From the NCBI GenBank assembly GCA_905221605.1, contig CAJNDS010002284.1, forward strand, positions 1 through 64,000: a DNA stretch of 64,000 nucleotides, written 5' to 3'. Below the pieces are notes generated by a model that searched no databases, was not told where the DNA came from, and worked only from the letters and a program-made list of their open reading frames with translations. Positions 1 to 12,350 of the stretch are shown one piece after another; positions within the stretch are counted from its first letter, which is position 1; each line of letters begins with the position of its first letter. A program made the position numbers and the translations under genes. The stretch comes from Symbiodinium natans. Its lineage: Eukaryota > Sar > Dinophyceae > Suessiales > Symbiodiniaceae.

Positions 1-640
1 TGAGTCCTCCCAAAGGGGTCTTTACCACTTGCCCTGGACAGGCGGTGAAGAAGCTCCTCTCCATGAAAACATCCAAAATCGCCTGCGGCATGCACGAGAA
101 AGTGCAGTCCGCAGCTGTCGCCTCAAGACTGTGTCAATGAAGCCGATTGCATAGTTGTGAATCCTGATAAGCCTTCTCTGCGAATGGGCCGAATGGGGCT
201 TAGGTCTTTTCAAAACGGAAGGAACTTGAAGGAACTTGGGGGTTACCCAGCAGGCTGGGAATGAGCCTCAGGTGCAACATGGTGCGGAGCAGTAGGCAAG
301 AAAGAGACGCAAGCCAGCGCAAGGACACCTGCGTTTTGTTTTAGAGTCGCACAGCTTCCAGGGAAGGGCCATGAGAAGGGCCCCCCAAGAAAAGCCCTAG
401 AGGATGCACAGCACCAGTCGATGCTTGCGGACTCAAGTCTGTCCGTTCTGACCTGAGAGTTCAGCAGTTCAGCAGTGTGCACAAACTTGAGAGTACATTC
501 GGACACAGGTGAAAGTGGGATCCTTGAGGAGGCTGACTTTTCTTCCAAAGCCTGTTTTCAAAACGGGACCACGCCTTGCAACGATGGCAAGCAGGCTCTG
601 CCAGCATCGTGCATGCAGACTTGGTGCGTTCTGGTTGGCT
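1..640. other. Gene-free left flank
   Basis: No domain, RNA gene or convincing exon is visible on either strand. Short open frames here have no recognisable protein content and overlap each other on both strands, as expected by chance in DNA of this composition. Confidence 0.5.
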
Positions 641-1040
641 CGTTGCTCTCTTCCTCGTTCGACTGCGGCTTTGTGTGTGGTCAGGGGAGGTCTTGCTGGC
701 ATCAACAGGTTGTGAACGAACACGCTACAAGGCTGAAACATGCTGAAACCACACGCAACGTGGTACTCGGCACACACCCACCCGCAAATCCCCTAGAGCA
801 CAGGCACAGCCAGAAACCCAAGGTGATCAGCAGGAGATGCTGTGATGGGAGTTCTCGTTCGCTTGTTTATCTCTTCCTCGTTCGACTGCGGCTTTGTGGG
901 TGGTCAGGGGAAGTCTTGCTGGCATCAAGAGCTTCTGCACACGCTACAAGGCTGAAAGCACACATGATCGCAACATGCTCCTGGCCAAAGACTCATCCCA
1001 GCCACAAGCCCAAGGTGATCAGCAGGAGATGCGGTGAAGG
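641..1040. repeat. Degenerate two-copy direct repeat
   Basis: Two diverged copies lie at about 641-850 and 868-1040. Shared blocks include the segment starting TTCCTCGTTCGACTGCGGCT (651 and 873), a block around GTCTTGCTGGCATCAA, the block ACACGCTACAAGGCTGAAA, and AGGTGATCAGCAGGAGATGC (821 and 1013). The offset shrinks from 222 to 192 bp across the pair, so indels have accumulated. It looks like an older version of the kind of tandem duplication seen just downstream, but the unit sequence is unrelated. Confidence 0.75.
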
Positions 1041-1328
1041 GCAGGGACACCTGCAGAACGTACAGGAAGGCTTGACGGGATTTACGGTTCTGCTGGCAGA
1101 AATTCTGTGTCGAGGCAGATGTAGGAAAGAGTTTTCGAATGTGACGCTCTGCAGGCACTAGTCACCGAGCACCCCACAAACGGCCGTGCAAGCTGCAGTT
1201 CCCAAATGTTGCCGACCCCGACCCGGCCCACTCTCGGCCAGAACAAACTAGATGGCGAAGGTCTCCGGTGGTGATCCACTGGGTGCCACGTACCTGCCCG
1301 AAGGCGTCGCCAAAGGAGTTTCGTTTTT

Positions 1329-2965
1329 GGCTGCTCGGACGAAGAAGAGCTTTGCTTGCGGGACGTTCTGTTTTGCAGTGTGCAAGGCAAAGCAACCACG
1401 TCAGCCGCATGAAGCCCTACCCAGACGCCAGGGAGGAGCGCACAGTCATGTGTGAGGCTCCTTCCGTGGGAGCGGCCCCAAAAGAAATGCCACATCAACC
1501 TTCCGCGCTCCGCGTCAACTACTTGGATCTGCGCCCGCCCTCCTACATCGGCTTCTTTCCTGCAATGTGTGTCAGATTGCGTGCCAGATGGCTCCCGCTT
1601 CCTGGGCTCTGGCCGTGCAAGGCAAGTGTGGACGTCGTGGCTCTCAGGAAAATTTGTGGCTGGCGTGTAGGGAACAGTTGTTGCTCAAAGGGCTTGGCTG
1701 CTCGGACGAAGAAGAGCTTTGCTTGCGGGACGTTCTGTTTTGCAGTGTGCAAGGCAAAGCAACCACGTCAGCCGCATGAAGCCCTAGACGCCAGAGAGGA
1801 GCGCACAGTCATGTGTGAGGCTCCTTCCGTGGGAGCGGCCCCAAAAGAAATGCCACATCAACCTTCCGCGCTCCGCGTCAACTACTTGGATCTGCGCCCG
1901 CCCTCCTACATCGGCTTCTTTCCTGCAATGTGTGTCAGATTGCGTGCCAGATGGCTCCCGCTTCCTGGGCTCTGGCCGTGCAAGGCAAGTGTGGACGTCG
2001 TGGCTCTCAGGAAAATTTGTGGCTGGCGTGTAGGGAACAGTTGTTGCTCAAAGGGCTTGGCTGCTCGGACGAAGAAGAGCTTTGCTTGCGGGACGTTCCG
2101 TTTTGCAGTGTGCAAGGCAAAGCAACCACGTCAGCCGCATGAAGCCCTACCCAGACGCCAGAGAGGAGCGCACAGTCATGTGTGAGGCTCCTTCCGTGGG
2201 AGCGGCCCCAAAAGAAATGCCACATCAACCTTCCGCGCTCCGCGTCAACTACTTGGATCTGCGCCCGCCCTCCTACATCGGCTTCTTTCCTGCAATGTGT
2301 GTCAGATTGCGTGCCAGATGGCTCCCGCTTCCTGGGCTCTGGCCGTGCAAGGCAAGTGTGGACGTCGTGGCTCTCAGGAAAATTTGTGGCTGGCGTGTCG
2401 GGAACAGTTGTTGCTCAAAGGGCTTGGCTGCTCGGACGAAGAAGAGCTTTGCTTGCGGGACATTCTGTTTTGCAGTGTGCAAGGCAAAGCAACCACGTCA
2501 GCCGCATGAAGCCCTACCCAGACGCCAGAAAGGAGCGCACAGTCATGTGTGAGGCTCCTTCCGTGGGAGCGGCCCCAAAAGAAATGCCACATCAACCTTC
2601 CGCGCTCCGCGTCAACTACTTGGATCTGCGCCCGCCCTCCTACATCGGCTTCTTTCCTGCAATGTGTGTCAGATTGCGTGCCAGATGGCTCCCGCTTCCT
2701 GGGCTCTGGCCGTGCAAGGCAAGTGTGGACGTCGTGGCTCTCAGGAAAATTTGTGGCTGGCGTGTCGGGAACAGTTGTTGCTCAAAGGGTTTTGGCTGCT
2801 CGGACGAAGAAGGAGATCTTTGTTTGCGGGACGTTCTGTTTTGCAGTGTGCAAGCGCCCTCCCACAGCGGCTTCTTTCCTGCAGTGTGTTAGATTGCGTG
2901 CCAGATGGCTTTTCCCGCTTCCTGTCGGTGCAAGAATTTGGGGCCTGCGTGTAGGGAGCAGCTCA
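1329..2965. repeat. Tandem array, 363-368 bp unit, about 4.5 copies
   Basis: Units start at GGCTGCTCGGACGAAGAAG at 1329, 1696, 2059, 2426 and 2794, giving spacings of 367, 363, 367 and 368 bp. The first four copies are almost identical; differences are a 4-bp deletion (CCCTACCCAGACG versus CCCTAGACG) in the second copy and a few substitutions. The fifth is truncated, internally deleted and clearly older. The array stays open in several frames, giving repeated peptides, but 367 is not a multiple of three and no domain is recognisable, so I read it as satellite-like DNA rather than a gene. Confidence 0.93.
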
Positions 2966-4058
2966 ATGCTGCAATCTGCGACGAGGCCGTGGGTATTTTC
3001 ATCACGCTTTGCTTCGTGCACCTACAAGATAGATCGGACGAAATTGCTGCAGTGTGTGTCAATTGAAGAATAGATAAGGGAGAGGAACAGAATGACGCTG
3101 TAGCCCCTTGTGTTACTGTGTGGCGAATCATCATCGAAAGAATCAAGAATATAGCCTGAGATGTGGAGCAACAAATACGGCTACGGCAAGACGAATGCAA
3201 GACTCCAGATTGCTTACGTCTGTGTGGTGCAAACCCGTAGGAGCAGAGCATCACCTTTGAGGATCAAGTTTCCAGAATCCCCAGAAGCCTGCAACGCCCG
3301 GCAGCCACCTGCAGGCACCGCTTGCAGCGGCTGAATGCGTGATGGGTGGCTTGACCGCGACCATCGGTACAGTTATCTGCCCGTGGACAACGCTAAATCT
3401 GGGTTGAGACAGCGTGCTACCCCACCACAGTACAGATGACAGGTTGCAGAATCGACTCTTGTACACGAGCGCCGCCTGCACGAGCTGCAGCCATGTGTAA
3501 CGCACATAGACATACGCTCACTGTGAATTGCATGCGAGTGGAATGCATACGGGTCCATATGTGTCCATATGTGTTTTGGCAAGCCTTTGGGAGACAATTG
3601 CCCCAGTCTGCGCTGGCCTGGGCCCCTGCCTAATTGCTTCCGCTCTTTCGAGAAACGCGGGACGCCGTTGATAAGAAGCTAGCTTTGAGGCAAAGGGAAG
3701 TCAGCGAACATGTGGGTAACCGCTTGCGTGCTTGCGGAGAATCGAGACACACCCAGAACCGACAATGTGATAATCTCAATCAAAGAAAGTACGCAAAGAT
3801 CACTGAGCTGCTTCGACTCGCTCTCGCAAATGCCACTGGTGCAGCTGACGAATCTGCATCTTTCTCGAACGGAATCCGTCCGATAGGCAAGATTGGAACA
3901 AAACGTACTTGCACAATGAAGTTGAACCTGGGACAGCCTGCGTGAAGGGGGTCTGTTGTGGCAATAGGATGCTCTCACTGGCTCCATGCGATTACGCAAA
4001 CCGATCTCACAATCTTCTGGCCCCGGCAAACGTGGCTCGCTGGACATTCGGCGTTTTA

Positions 4059-4089
4059 GGGGACCTTGGGGACCTTGGGGACCTTGGGA
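4059..4089. repeat. 9-bp tandem repeat, about 3.4 copies
   Basis: The unit GGGGACCTT is repeated at 4059, 4068 and 4077, followed by a partial copy. Confidence 0.95.
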
Positions 4090-6871
4090 CGCTTGGGATC
4101 TGAGACTTTGCAGGATGATACGTGAAGTTCAGCTCAAGGTCGGAGGATTGGCCCTTGGCACAGAACACATCTGGAATTTCATCACCGAGGAACTGCCTTT
4201 GTTGGCCAGACCTGCAGACAAGAAAAATCAGGCCCGACAGCACGGCAAACACTGAGAACAAAGCATTGGCAGTTGCCTGCTTCGTCTGCGCAAGGTATCT
4301 GAGCCTGACCCTGTTCGTGCCATGAGCATGAGTGCTACATTCAAACAGATGGGAGGCCCCCTACCCCCCCTACACTGCCTAGACTGTGCCTCGGAGAACA
4401 CACAGGGAGGATTGAAGATGCCTCCGGATGTGCTGCAAAGAAGGAGAAGCAGCGAGGCATCCTTGCGCAACTGCAGGCTGCCGGCATAATCCGGGGCATA
4501 GTTGTCCGCTCGATTTGACTATTGGTGTGCCGTTCATCGGTTCCGAGGCAAACGAGCATCTTCGCAGGCTCCAATCTGGCTTGTCAGTGAATCTGCCTAG
4601 ATTGCATTCTCGAACCGCAAAGCAGAAGAAGCTTACCAACACTTCTGGCGCAACACTAGCCAGACGTCTCCCACTGAAGACAGTCGCGAATGTCGCGCTT
4701 GGCCGAAAGGTTCTCTGGAAATGTGTATTGCAAGGGCCACGCAGATGGATGGCCAACATTTGACATCCTCGGAAGGTGGGAACGTGCTTTGTCATGCCAG
4801 CTTCATAGAACTGTCACAGCGGTACCAGGGCGGTGGTTGCAGACTTCCAGTGTTACTGCTAGCGGCCCACCAAAGCTGCACTGGTTGTCGCAGCTCGACC
4901 AGCTGTTGTCATTGCTGCCGTAGGTCATTCCCATGACTTCACAGTGAAGTTTGAGACATCCATCACGCGTTATCGCAACCCTCTCCTTGGTAAACGTGTG
5001 TGAGGATGCACAACGATGGCCCAAGAAGGACTTGCTGATGAGCAAAAGTGCGGGGAAAGACAACGGCTCTGACGTACTGCAGCACTGGACGTTGTCTCGC
5101 CTACGTGTTCGAAAGCTAGAGGACAGTGGCACAGGCGAAAGCAGCGAAAATGACGAGTTTGCCATCTGGGTCAGTGTTGCCTTCCTTGGTGCGTTTGCGG
5201 GCCAGAGCCATCTCATCTTGGCATTGCAGCAGAAACATTGTTGCAGCTGTCGTGAAAGAAGGCTTGGCGTGGACACTGATGCAAGGTGCATGTGGCGGAG
5301 AATGTGGGCTTGCGGATGTGCGGCAAATTAGGTCCAGACGTATTCTTGGGGTAGCTCGGATAGGACGTTTCTGCCCACCGATCTGCAGAAACATTGCCCA
5401 CGGGGCTGCCCACATGCAGACGTCTCCTGGACCCATCTGCGCTGTCACAATGGGTCCCGCACACTCAAGAAGTGTGTGGGAGCCACGGTGTGTTTCAGAC
5501 CCGCGCGACAAAGCCTGCAGAATGTTCAACAAAGACGGTGACATGTAGATGACATGTAGACGGCGTGTAGGTCAAGCGAACTCGGGCTTTGCTTTGGACC
5601 GCAGCATCTTGGACCTAGCGTCCTAGCGTGCAACCGAAGTCATCGAAGCGGGGTATTCTTCAGTGATGCCTCCATGAGCAGTTGCAGATGAAACGGCCTC
5701 AAATGTCACCACCCTTTGAAGACACACTGAAGTTCTGGCACAGTAACCTCACGTCGTCAGTGCCACGCTTGAAACTTCGAAAAACGAATGTGCAGTGATG
5801 CACCTTTACTCTGCAGGCCCTGCGCGCATGTCTTGTGGGACGGCTCGCCTGGGCCCAGGCTCAGTGGTGGGATTGAAGCGGACGGCCCTCGCAAAGCCGC
5901 AAAGAAGATGGTGCTGCGAGAGACAGAACTGCCGAAACTCCGTTGAACGTCCTTATGCATCGGCCCGGAGACCGGTTGAAGGCGACGTTCTAGGTCTGCT
6001 GCTTGTATGGGGTGGTACCCTTGTCACGACTCACTTTGGAATTATACCAGCCCATAAGCAGGTCATGGCTTTCGGAAGCTGCAATCAAAGCTATGGGCCG
6101 CTGGGCCGCTGGCAAGGCCGAAAGGAAGAGAGTGTAGCCACATCGCAACCCGTGCCCGCTTGGTCAGCGGAGCAAACCCCCACAAAATGGCGGGTTGAAG
6201 GAGCATGCAGGTCGGGGCATGTCTGTAAGAAGGTGATCAGCAAGCCTGTCTTCTCTCTACGATTAGGGTTCCTTTTGCTGGCAAATGTGCCACTTCCCCT
6301 TGTCATCGGTTCCGATTTCTTATGGTGAGGTGCCTAAGCGACACTGGAGCTGAAAGCCTTCTTAGCTGTTCTGGCCAATATTCACGCGAGGGCGATGTCC
6401 GATGCGTATCGCTAGGGCAGTTGCTCCAGTGAATCTACAGCCTGACACTCGCAGAGCAAGGTTAACTCCAAATGGTGAGACGGGCAATGTGCAGGTCGAG
6501 GGTGAGGGCTGGAGGGGAAGAGCTATTGTGCTGCCACTCTGGAAGCTCTCACCCTGCTGTCATTTTGCATGCCCCTGAAGGGAATATGGGGCCTCCGTGC
6601 TAGCCCAAACTGGCGACCACAGAACCAGCCACTCTTCGCAGCCACTCTTCGCTGAGGCTGCACACCATGGGTGGAGGAGGAGCGTTTTTTGAATCGAAAG
6701 TGGCTTGCTCGCGCAGTTCCGGGATGAACTTTAAGCACGCTTTTTACACCACAAGCGGTCGAAGGGGCCAAAAAGAAACATCTCAGACGGGACCGAAAGC
6801 TGCCAGGCGACCTTGAAACCTTGGAACCAAAGCCGGAGCAGATCCGAATCTCAGTTCCCGAGCTTGAGCCT

Positions 6872-6898
6872 CAGCCTCGAGAGCCTCGAGAGCCTCGA
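6872..6898. repeat. 9-bp tandem repeat, 3 copies
   Basis: CAGCCTCGA followed by two copies of GAGCCTCGA. One position varies in the first unit. Confidence 0.92.
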
Positions 6899-7434
6899 CA
6901 GAGGCTTCGAAACGGCTGAGCGCGTGAGTTTGCGATGGTTTGCGCCCCCTTTCCTTTCTCCCGTAGGAAAGCACGGGTTTCTCACGGCTTTGCCGTTCTA
7001 CGGGGGAGCTGCTGTCCCCTGCTTTCCGCTGCTTTCCACAGAAGGCAGAGCCTCAAATTTCCTGACATGCATGATGCCAGAGTGGTGCGGAGGGGGTTGG
7101 GGGGGGGTTGGGGGGGGGTCAGTTCGGTGCCGAGTTCGGCGCGATTCTGGGCTTCTTGCGCTTTTCTGAGAGCCCCTGCCTGCAATCTCATTTCGGTTGG
7201 GGGGGTGGGGGGGAGTGGCCTTTTGTTAGGGCGCAATTGAGCCCCAGGCAAGGTGGTCTATGGCGACCTGGACGCCAGCCAAGCACCCGTGGTGGTCCTC
7301 AGCTTGTCGGGCTCAGTTGAGGCGCCATGGCCTCTCTAGCAGACGCCTCATAGCCGTTTTGGGTTGCAGATGTTCGACTGCATCGCTTGGCGTGTTTCTG
7401 GTTTTTTTTGGCGTTTGGTTGTGTTAGCTTCCGA

Positions 7435-7554
7435 ATGCCGAAGGATCTGGCCCGGTTCCTGGGCACGCCGGTCGGGCTCGACCAGTTCCACGTTGAGTTT
7501 GGGATCATCATGCCGGCAGGCGTCACGGGAAGCTATCAGCGAAGCACAGGCAAC
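7435..7554 (+). CDS. Possible first coding exon of an unidentified gene
   Basis: A pyrimidine/G-rich stretch ends in an AG at 7427. An ATG follows eight bases later and opens 40 codons (starting MPKDLARFLGTP) that run without interruption into a textbook donor, AAC followed by GTGAGT at 7555. The peptide has a balanced, protein-like composition, unlike most open frames nearby, but I do not recognise a family and could not find the following exon. The AG upstream could be a spliced-leader or cis acceptor. It could equally be a chance ORF. Confidence 0.3.
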
Positions 7555-9468
7555 GTGAGTCACGCCGGTCGCCTGGAGGGTCGCCCGGAGGGTTGCCCTA
7601 GCTTATCGGTGCATCTTAGCTTAATGGCTTAATGTGTGGCCGGTTTGCTTCTTGGTGTGTCTTGGCTGAATGCTTGCCCATCGCCCGGCAGGGTCTGCAA
7701 TGGTGGAGGGTTCGGGTTCTAATAAACGTGGACCAATCCGGACCATGGCTAAGTGAACCCCCGGGACCACCATTCCAGACCAATTCGAGATCATTAAATA
7801 TGTCAGGCTGCACCATCGAAAGTATGTCTGTATTAGGGATGACGGACAGACTGGGATTTGCACACCAAAGACATGCTTTGCTTTGTTCAGTCAGCTTTGC
7901 AGCTGTGCGCAACGTCGACTTGCCAGGCTTTATGCTCGTCCCGCTCTCAAGCTACACCGGAGCTGCTTCAAGGCTTCAAGCAGCTCTCAGCCCTTCTGCC
8001 TCACAGCAAATGCCAATGGGATGTCGTGTTCATCCCGCTTTGCAGGCTTCTTCAATGCAATATTGCTAAGGTCATGGCGGGGCATGCGGAGCATTGGATC
8101 TTGCTGTGGCCACAGTGCGTTTAGGTGAAGGCATTTTGGATGGGCAGTATCGCTTTACGGCTGCAACACAACATCGTGCTGTGGCGGTCGTAATTGGCTT
8201 TGCTCATCAAGCAATAGTTATGAAATGAACCGTAAGGTATGTTCGGCTAAGCCATGCCTTGCTCAAGTGATGCGCGATGCGCGCACGCCACGGGCACACA
8301 AGCAGGAACTCCTTCCGAGGCTGCCCTGGTTTGACGCGCGAGGTCTTCAGGTGACAATGAATGACAATGAACTGCTCGGATTGCTCGTGAAGCTGCAGGC
8401 CATACTTGCACCATTTTCGAACGCCCTACTGCCCACCTGCAGCTGGCCAGAGTCGCTAGAATTTGTGCTGCAACCCGAAACACGTGCGTGCAAACGCAAG
8501 AATGCGCGGGCGATGCAATCGACGCCCGGCTACCTGGTGGCCTCCATGCAGCCAAATCGCTGACATGGTTCAAGTGCACCTGGAAGAATCCGCACTTAAG
8601 ATTTCGTGCGCCGCCTCCCTTCTCTTCTCTGGGGGGAACCTGTTTTCCAGGGGATCCCTTCACCTGTTTCCGTCCTCTCGGTGCGAGCCGCGTGCCCCGT
8701 GGGAGGGTTTTGAGTGAGAAACTAGCAATCTGTGCAGTACATAGCATTATACACCGCTGTCTGACATGAAGGATTGCACCGAAGAATGGACGAAATTAAC
8801 ATGTTGGCCAGCTAGAAGGATGCTCGAATTGCTCAGAAATACTCGGAACAATTCTGATGCCCATGCAACTCCATGACACCTCCATAGAAGAGATCAATTG
8901 ATTGACGGCTCGCGTGCAGGGGACTGTAGCGGATTGAGGGCGAGTCGTGGGGAGAGGGCGGAAACTCAGATGTTTGACGGGTCCCAATGCCCCTTTCTTA
9001 TGGGATTCTTTTTACTCACTATCCTCACGTAGCCGCACGAGCATCCCGAGTGTGATCCACATCAAGCCGAAAGAAGTAAGTCACTGCGATGGAAGAATGT
9101 GAGCGGCTCTTCACAGTCGTCACCCCCTTTCAAGAGGATCCCCTGGGAATGTGGCCCGAATCTTGAGGAAATGAGCGGGAAAGATGGGCCTGCAATCCTA
9201 GACCTTCAAGGACCTTCAACGCCTGAACTTGCACTTGTCCTTTCTCCCCTTGCCAAACGCCAGACTGCCATGCTGCACGTGGGGAGGTTCGCACCGCCCC
9301 TGTGTCTCATAACTCTCATAGCAAAAGAGGGGGATGCTCACAAGCACGTGCAAGATCGCTTGGCTTTGCCTGCCAAGTATCGATTTGTGCAAATACGCGT
9401 TGATTCCCGTTGCCATGCAAGGAACAGAAGTAGGCAAAAGCGCATGACTTGCTCAAGACTAAGGAGTC

Positions 9469-9503
9469 TTGGCACCCTTGGCACCCTTGGCACCCTTGGC
9501 ACC
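9469..9503. repeat. 9-bp tandem repeat, 3.9 copies
   Basis: TTGGCACCC at 9469, 9478 and 9487, plus TTGGCACC at 9496. The copies are perfect. Confidence 0.96.
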
Positions 9504-9767
9504 GGGCCAAATTTGACCCCTCCCGAAACCGGTGTAGCCGGTGCGTAGCAAGCCCTGGGGCCTTGGCGCGGCTTTGCGAAAGAGAGGCAAGAGGTGGAGC
9601 CCGAAGTGCATGGCAAGGGAACATGGCCATGGACGACATTTTGCAACGGTGAGAGGAGCACGGGGCGCGTCACTTGGATGAGTCAGCGCAGTGTCTGAAG
9701 GGGTCATGCACCGTGAACGTGAGTAAACGTGTCGCACCCACAAGACCCTATCATTGCATCGCTTGTG

Positions 9768-9794
9768 TTCGTGTCCTTCGTGTCCTTCGTGTCG
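9768..9794. repeat. 9-bp tandem repeat, about 3 copies
   Basis: TTCGTGTCC at 9768 and 9777 with a third copy ending in G. Confidence 0.92.
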
Positions 9795-9897
9795 TTGTGG
9801 GGGGGAAGGCCTGGTTCGAGATCGAAAAACCTGGGGAGCCTGGTCGTAGTACGTGGAGGTGACCACAAAGCCCGGAGACCTTGTAAAACGGGCAGCC

Positions 9898-9932
9898 CTT
9901 AACCCTAACCGCCCTAACCCCTAAACACTAAA
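9898..9932. repeat. Telomere-like degenerate motif cluster
   Basis: A cluster of CCCTTAA, CCCTAA and CCCCTAAA words, the complement of degenerate TTTAGGG. It is interstitial and too short to be a telomere end. Confidence 0.6.
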
Positions 9933-10560
9933 TCTTGTGAGGGGCCCGTTGTTTGAAAAAGGCCTTCCTTGTTCCATGATCGTGTTTTGTGATCATGGTC
10001 GCTTTGTGATCAAGGTGCTCCTTTGCTTGCGCGGAAGCTGAGGAAGCTGGAGCAAGATGACAGATCACAGCCGTGCACGCTTGCGAGGTTTGCGAGGTGA
10101 CTTCTGCGATGTCTCGACTTGACGGTCAGGTTCGTCCCCGCACCGGCGCCAGCGCCCAGCGGTCGCCCGGCGCCTGGCTGTGCCGTGCGCGCAGCACATC
10201 CGTGCGTTTCGCTTGCGCGACATCGCTAATTTCACGGACCTCCATACAGGCAACACGTAGCGAGAACAACCGAACCTTACCAAAGCGCAAGTCACCCACA
10301 CAAGTGACAACATGGTGACTGCTGTGAAAGGGGCCGAGGCCCAACGTCTATTTTATCCTCCAAGTCTCGAGTGCAAGGCTTCGACCAGAAGCTTTTCAGA
10401 CTCAGATACCTCTGAAGAGTCTCAAGAGACTTCAGAGAGCTGTAGGAGCGGGAACATGCGAGATCCCGCACTTGTCAACTTCGCACCTGGAAGGGCGCAG
10501 TGGCACAAAGCTCGGCAGACTTTGTATGGGTCGGTGCAGAGCTCATGCAGATCTCCTGCT

Positions 10561-10587
10561 CGACATGCTCGACATGCTCAACATGCA
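10561..10587. repeat. 9-bp tandem repeat, 3 copies
   Basis: CGACATGCT twice, then CAACATGCA. Confidence 0.92.
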
Positions 10588-12290
10588 CTCACAACTCTCG
10601 ACACGAGGGGATTCGCGGCAAGCTGCCAGGGCTGCAGGCCTCCAAACCGGGCAGTGGCAACTGCTGCGTTTCTTTAACAGACTGGTGGAAACAGAACGGC
10701 CATCCTAAACAAACAATATACCACTTCTGTGACTGAGCACTATGTCAAGCCATGCTAGGGATGTCTACTTCACTGGCATGCGTAGATCAAATTTCACGGG
10801 CGGTACTGGAGCTACATGCAATGTTGATCCTTTCTGCGGTGCTTCACGAAGACTTTGAATCATTTGCTTCATCTACGGAGGCAAGGGCGATGCTGAGTGG
10901 GAAGTGCCGCAGTGCGACTCCACATCGCAAAAAGGTCGTGCAGGGTCCAGAGCGCATGCTTGTGATGTGTGATTAGGTGCGGAGTGCTGTTACCTCTTTG
11001 GTCGATGTGCAGCCTGAAAAGCAGGTGCTCTCAATGAGGAGGGGCCAGATGCCAAACATTCTTGCAGGTACTTGTCAGGTCCGAAGCTACCGACGTGATC
11101 CAAGGTAGCAAATCTGCCATGCAAAGCGTGAAGCGAACGTGCTCAAGATCGACATCTGATACTTTCAGTTTCGCCGAGAGAGCCTCTGACAGGCCCTGTG
11201 CCTTGGACTGGGACGACCGACTCCGCAACCGAAGCCGACATCTGCCATGGCTTTCGAGGGCGGAATGAAGCTGAGTTCTCGTGACGCAACGGTGTTTCAG
11301 CTTGATTCGAGTGCAAATTCGCGAACCCTATTGCCAGAAGCGGTGCCACCGATTGATGGTGTAACTTGCACGGAGAAATGCGCAGTCTTCCTTACACGGG
11401 GTTGTCTTCTTCGAGACGCAAAACACGCAACTGGCCACTGCTCAGCAAACCCCAGCCGTCTCAGGCTTAGTTAGCTTAGTTTGCAGGTGCTTCCGCCATA
11501 GCCGGTTGCCCGTGAGACCTTGTGGGCACGTGTTCAGCAACGGGCAGCTGCGGCATTTGCCAGCCAACGCCAGCGAGAACCTAGTAGATTGAGCTGAGGT
11601 TACATTGCAGGCACGCCTCTTTCCCGGCCCAAGTCGAACATTGCAGTTCAATGTTTATAACATGCCACACTGTCGCTAGCATTCTGCATCTTGAACGGCG
11701 TGTGTTATATCGTGGTACTCTGGACAATCTTGCAGGCGCAGAAGGACTGGAAGGGCTCTGCAGACATCTGGAAGAAGCCTGAAGACGGCAGCGAAGATTG
11801 TTTTGTGGTGGGGCGCACCCTGCAGCGAGCACACCTGCTGGCGTGGGTTTGGGGTCCGTATAAAAGTTAAATTTTCTGGGTCATATAGGGTTTAGGGCCC
11901 GCAACAACTAAGAGCTACTTTCAAGCCAAATCCTAGCATGAACCAACATTCCCGCTCATCGTTGATTTTGGCGCGCGTGCGCATGAGACGAAGCACCGCA
12001 AGGGGTCGCACACTAGCAGCAAGCGGGTACTCACGGACGATCGGCAATTCCTTTCGTATCCAAGAGCAGGCGAGCTTAGCTTCCAAGCAGAGGACCGACG
12101 TTCAGGCTAAGTGCTAGATGGTTTGATCCAATGCGCGCAGCCACACACCCTCAGGTCGTGCGCTCTTGCCCCCCGGGCGCGCCTGCCATGACATTGGCGC
12201 TAGGGAAACCCTGCGAGTTCGCTGTGGTCGACAGTTGCAAAACTCAGGGGAACCCGAGAGGCAGGGATATGGATCCCAGGATACGGAGCA

Positions 12291-12350
12291 GCAGCGCAGT
12301 GTATCGCAATGTATCGCAGTGCATCGCAGTGTGCCGCAGCGTATCGCAGT
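12291..12350. repeat. 10-bp tandem repeat, 6 copies
   Basis: Degenerate unit GTATCGCAGT, with exact 10-bp phase held over six units from 12291. This is one of the few short arrays here whose period is not 9. Confidence 0.93.

Larger units (their letters stand above)
2966..7427. other. Gene-free stretch with short repeats
   Basis: No exon with family similarity was found on either strand. It holds two 9-bp short tandem repeats (listed separately), a 13-bp direct duplication of CAGCCACTCTTCG at about 6627-6652, and a G-rich stretch at about 7090-7120 built from GGGTTGGGGGG-like units. Confidence 0.45.

Noticed and set aside
1268-3073. Long + strand open frames with repeated peptides
   Set aside because: They come from the 367-bp tandem array; the unit length breaks frame between copies and there is no domain.
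7347-7369. A match to the dinoflagellate spliced leader core (TAGCCGTTTTGG)
   Set aside because: Only about 12 of 21 positions agree and the 3' end does not match; this quality of match is expected by chance in 64 kb.
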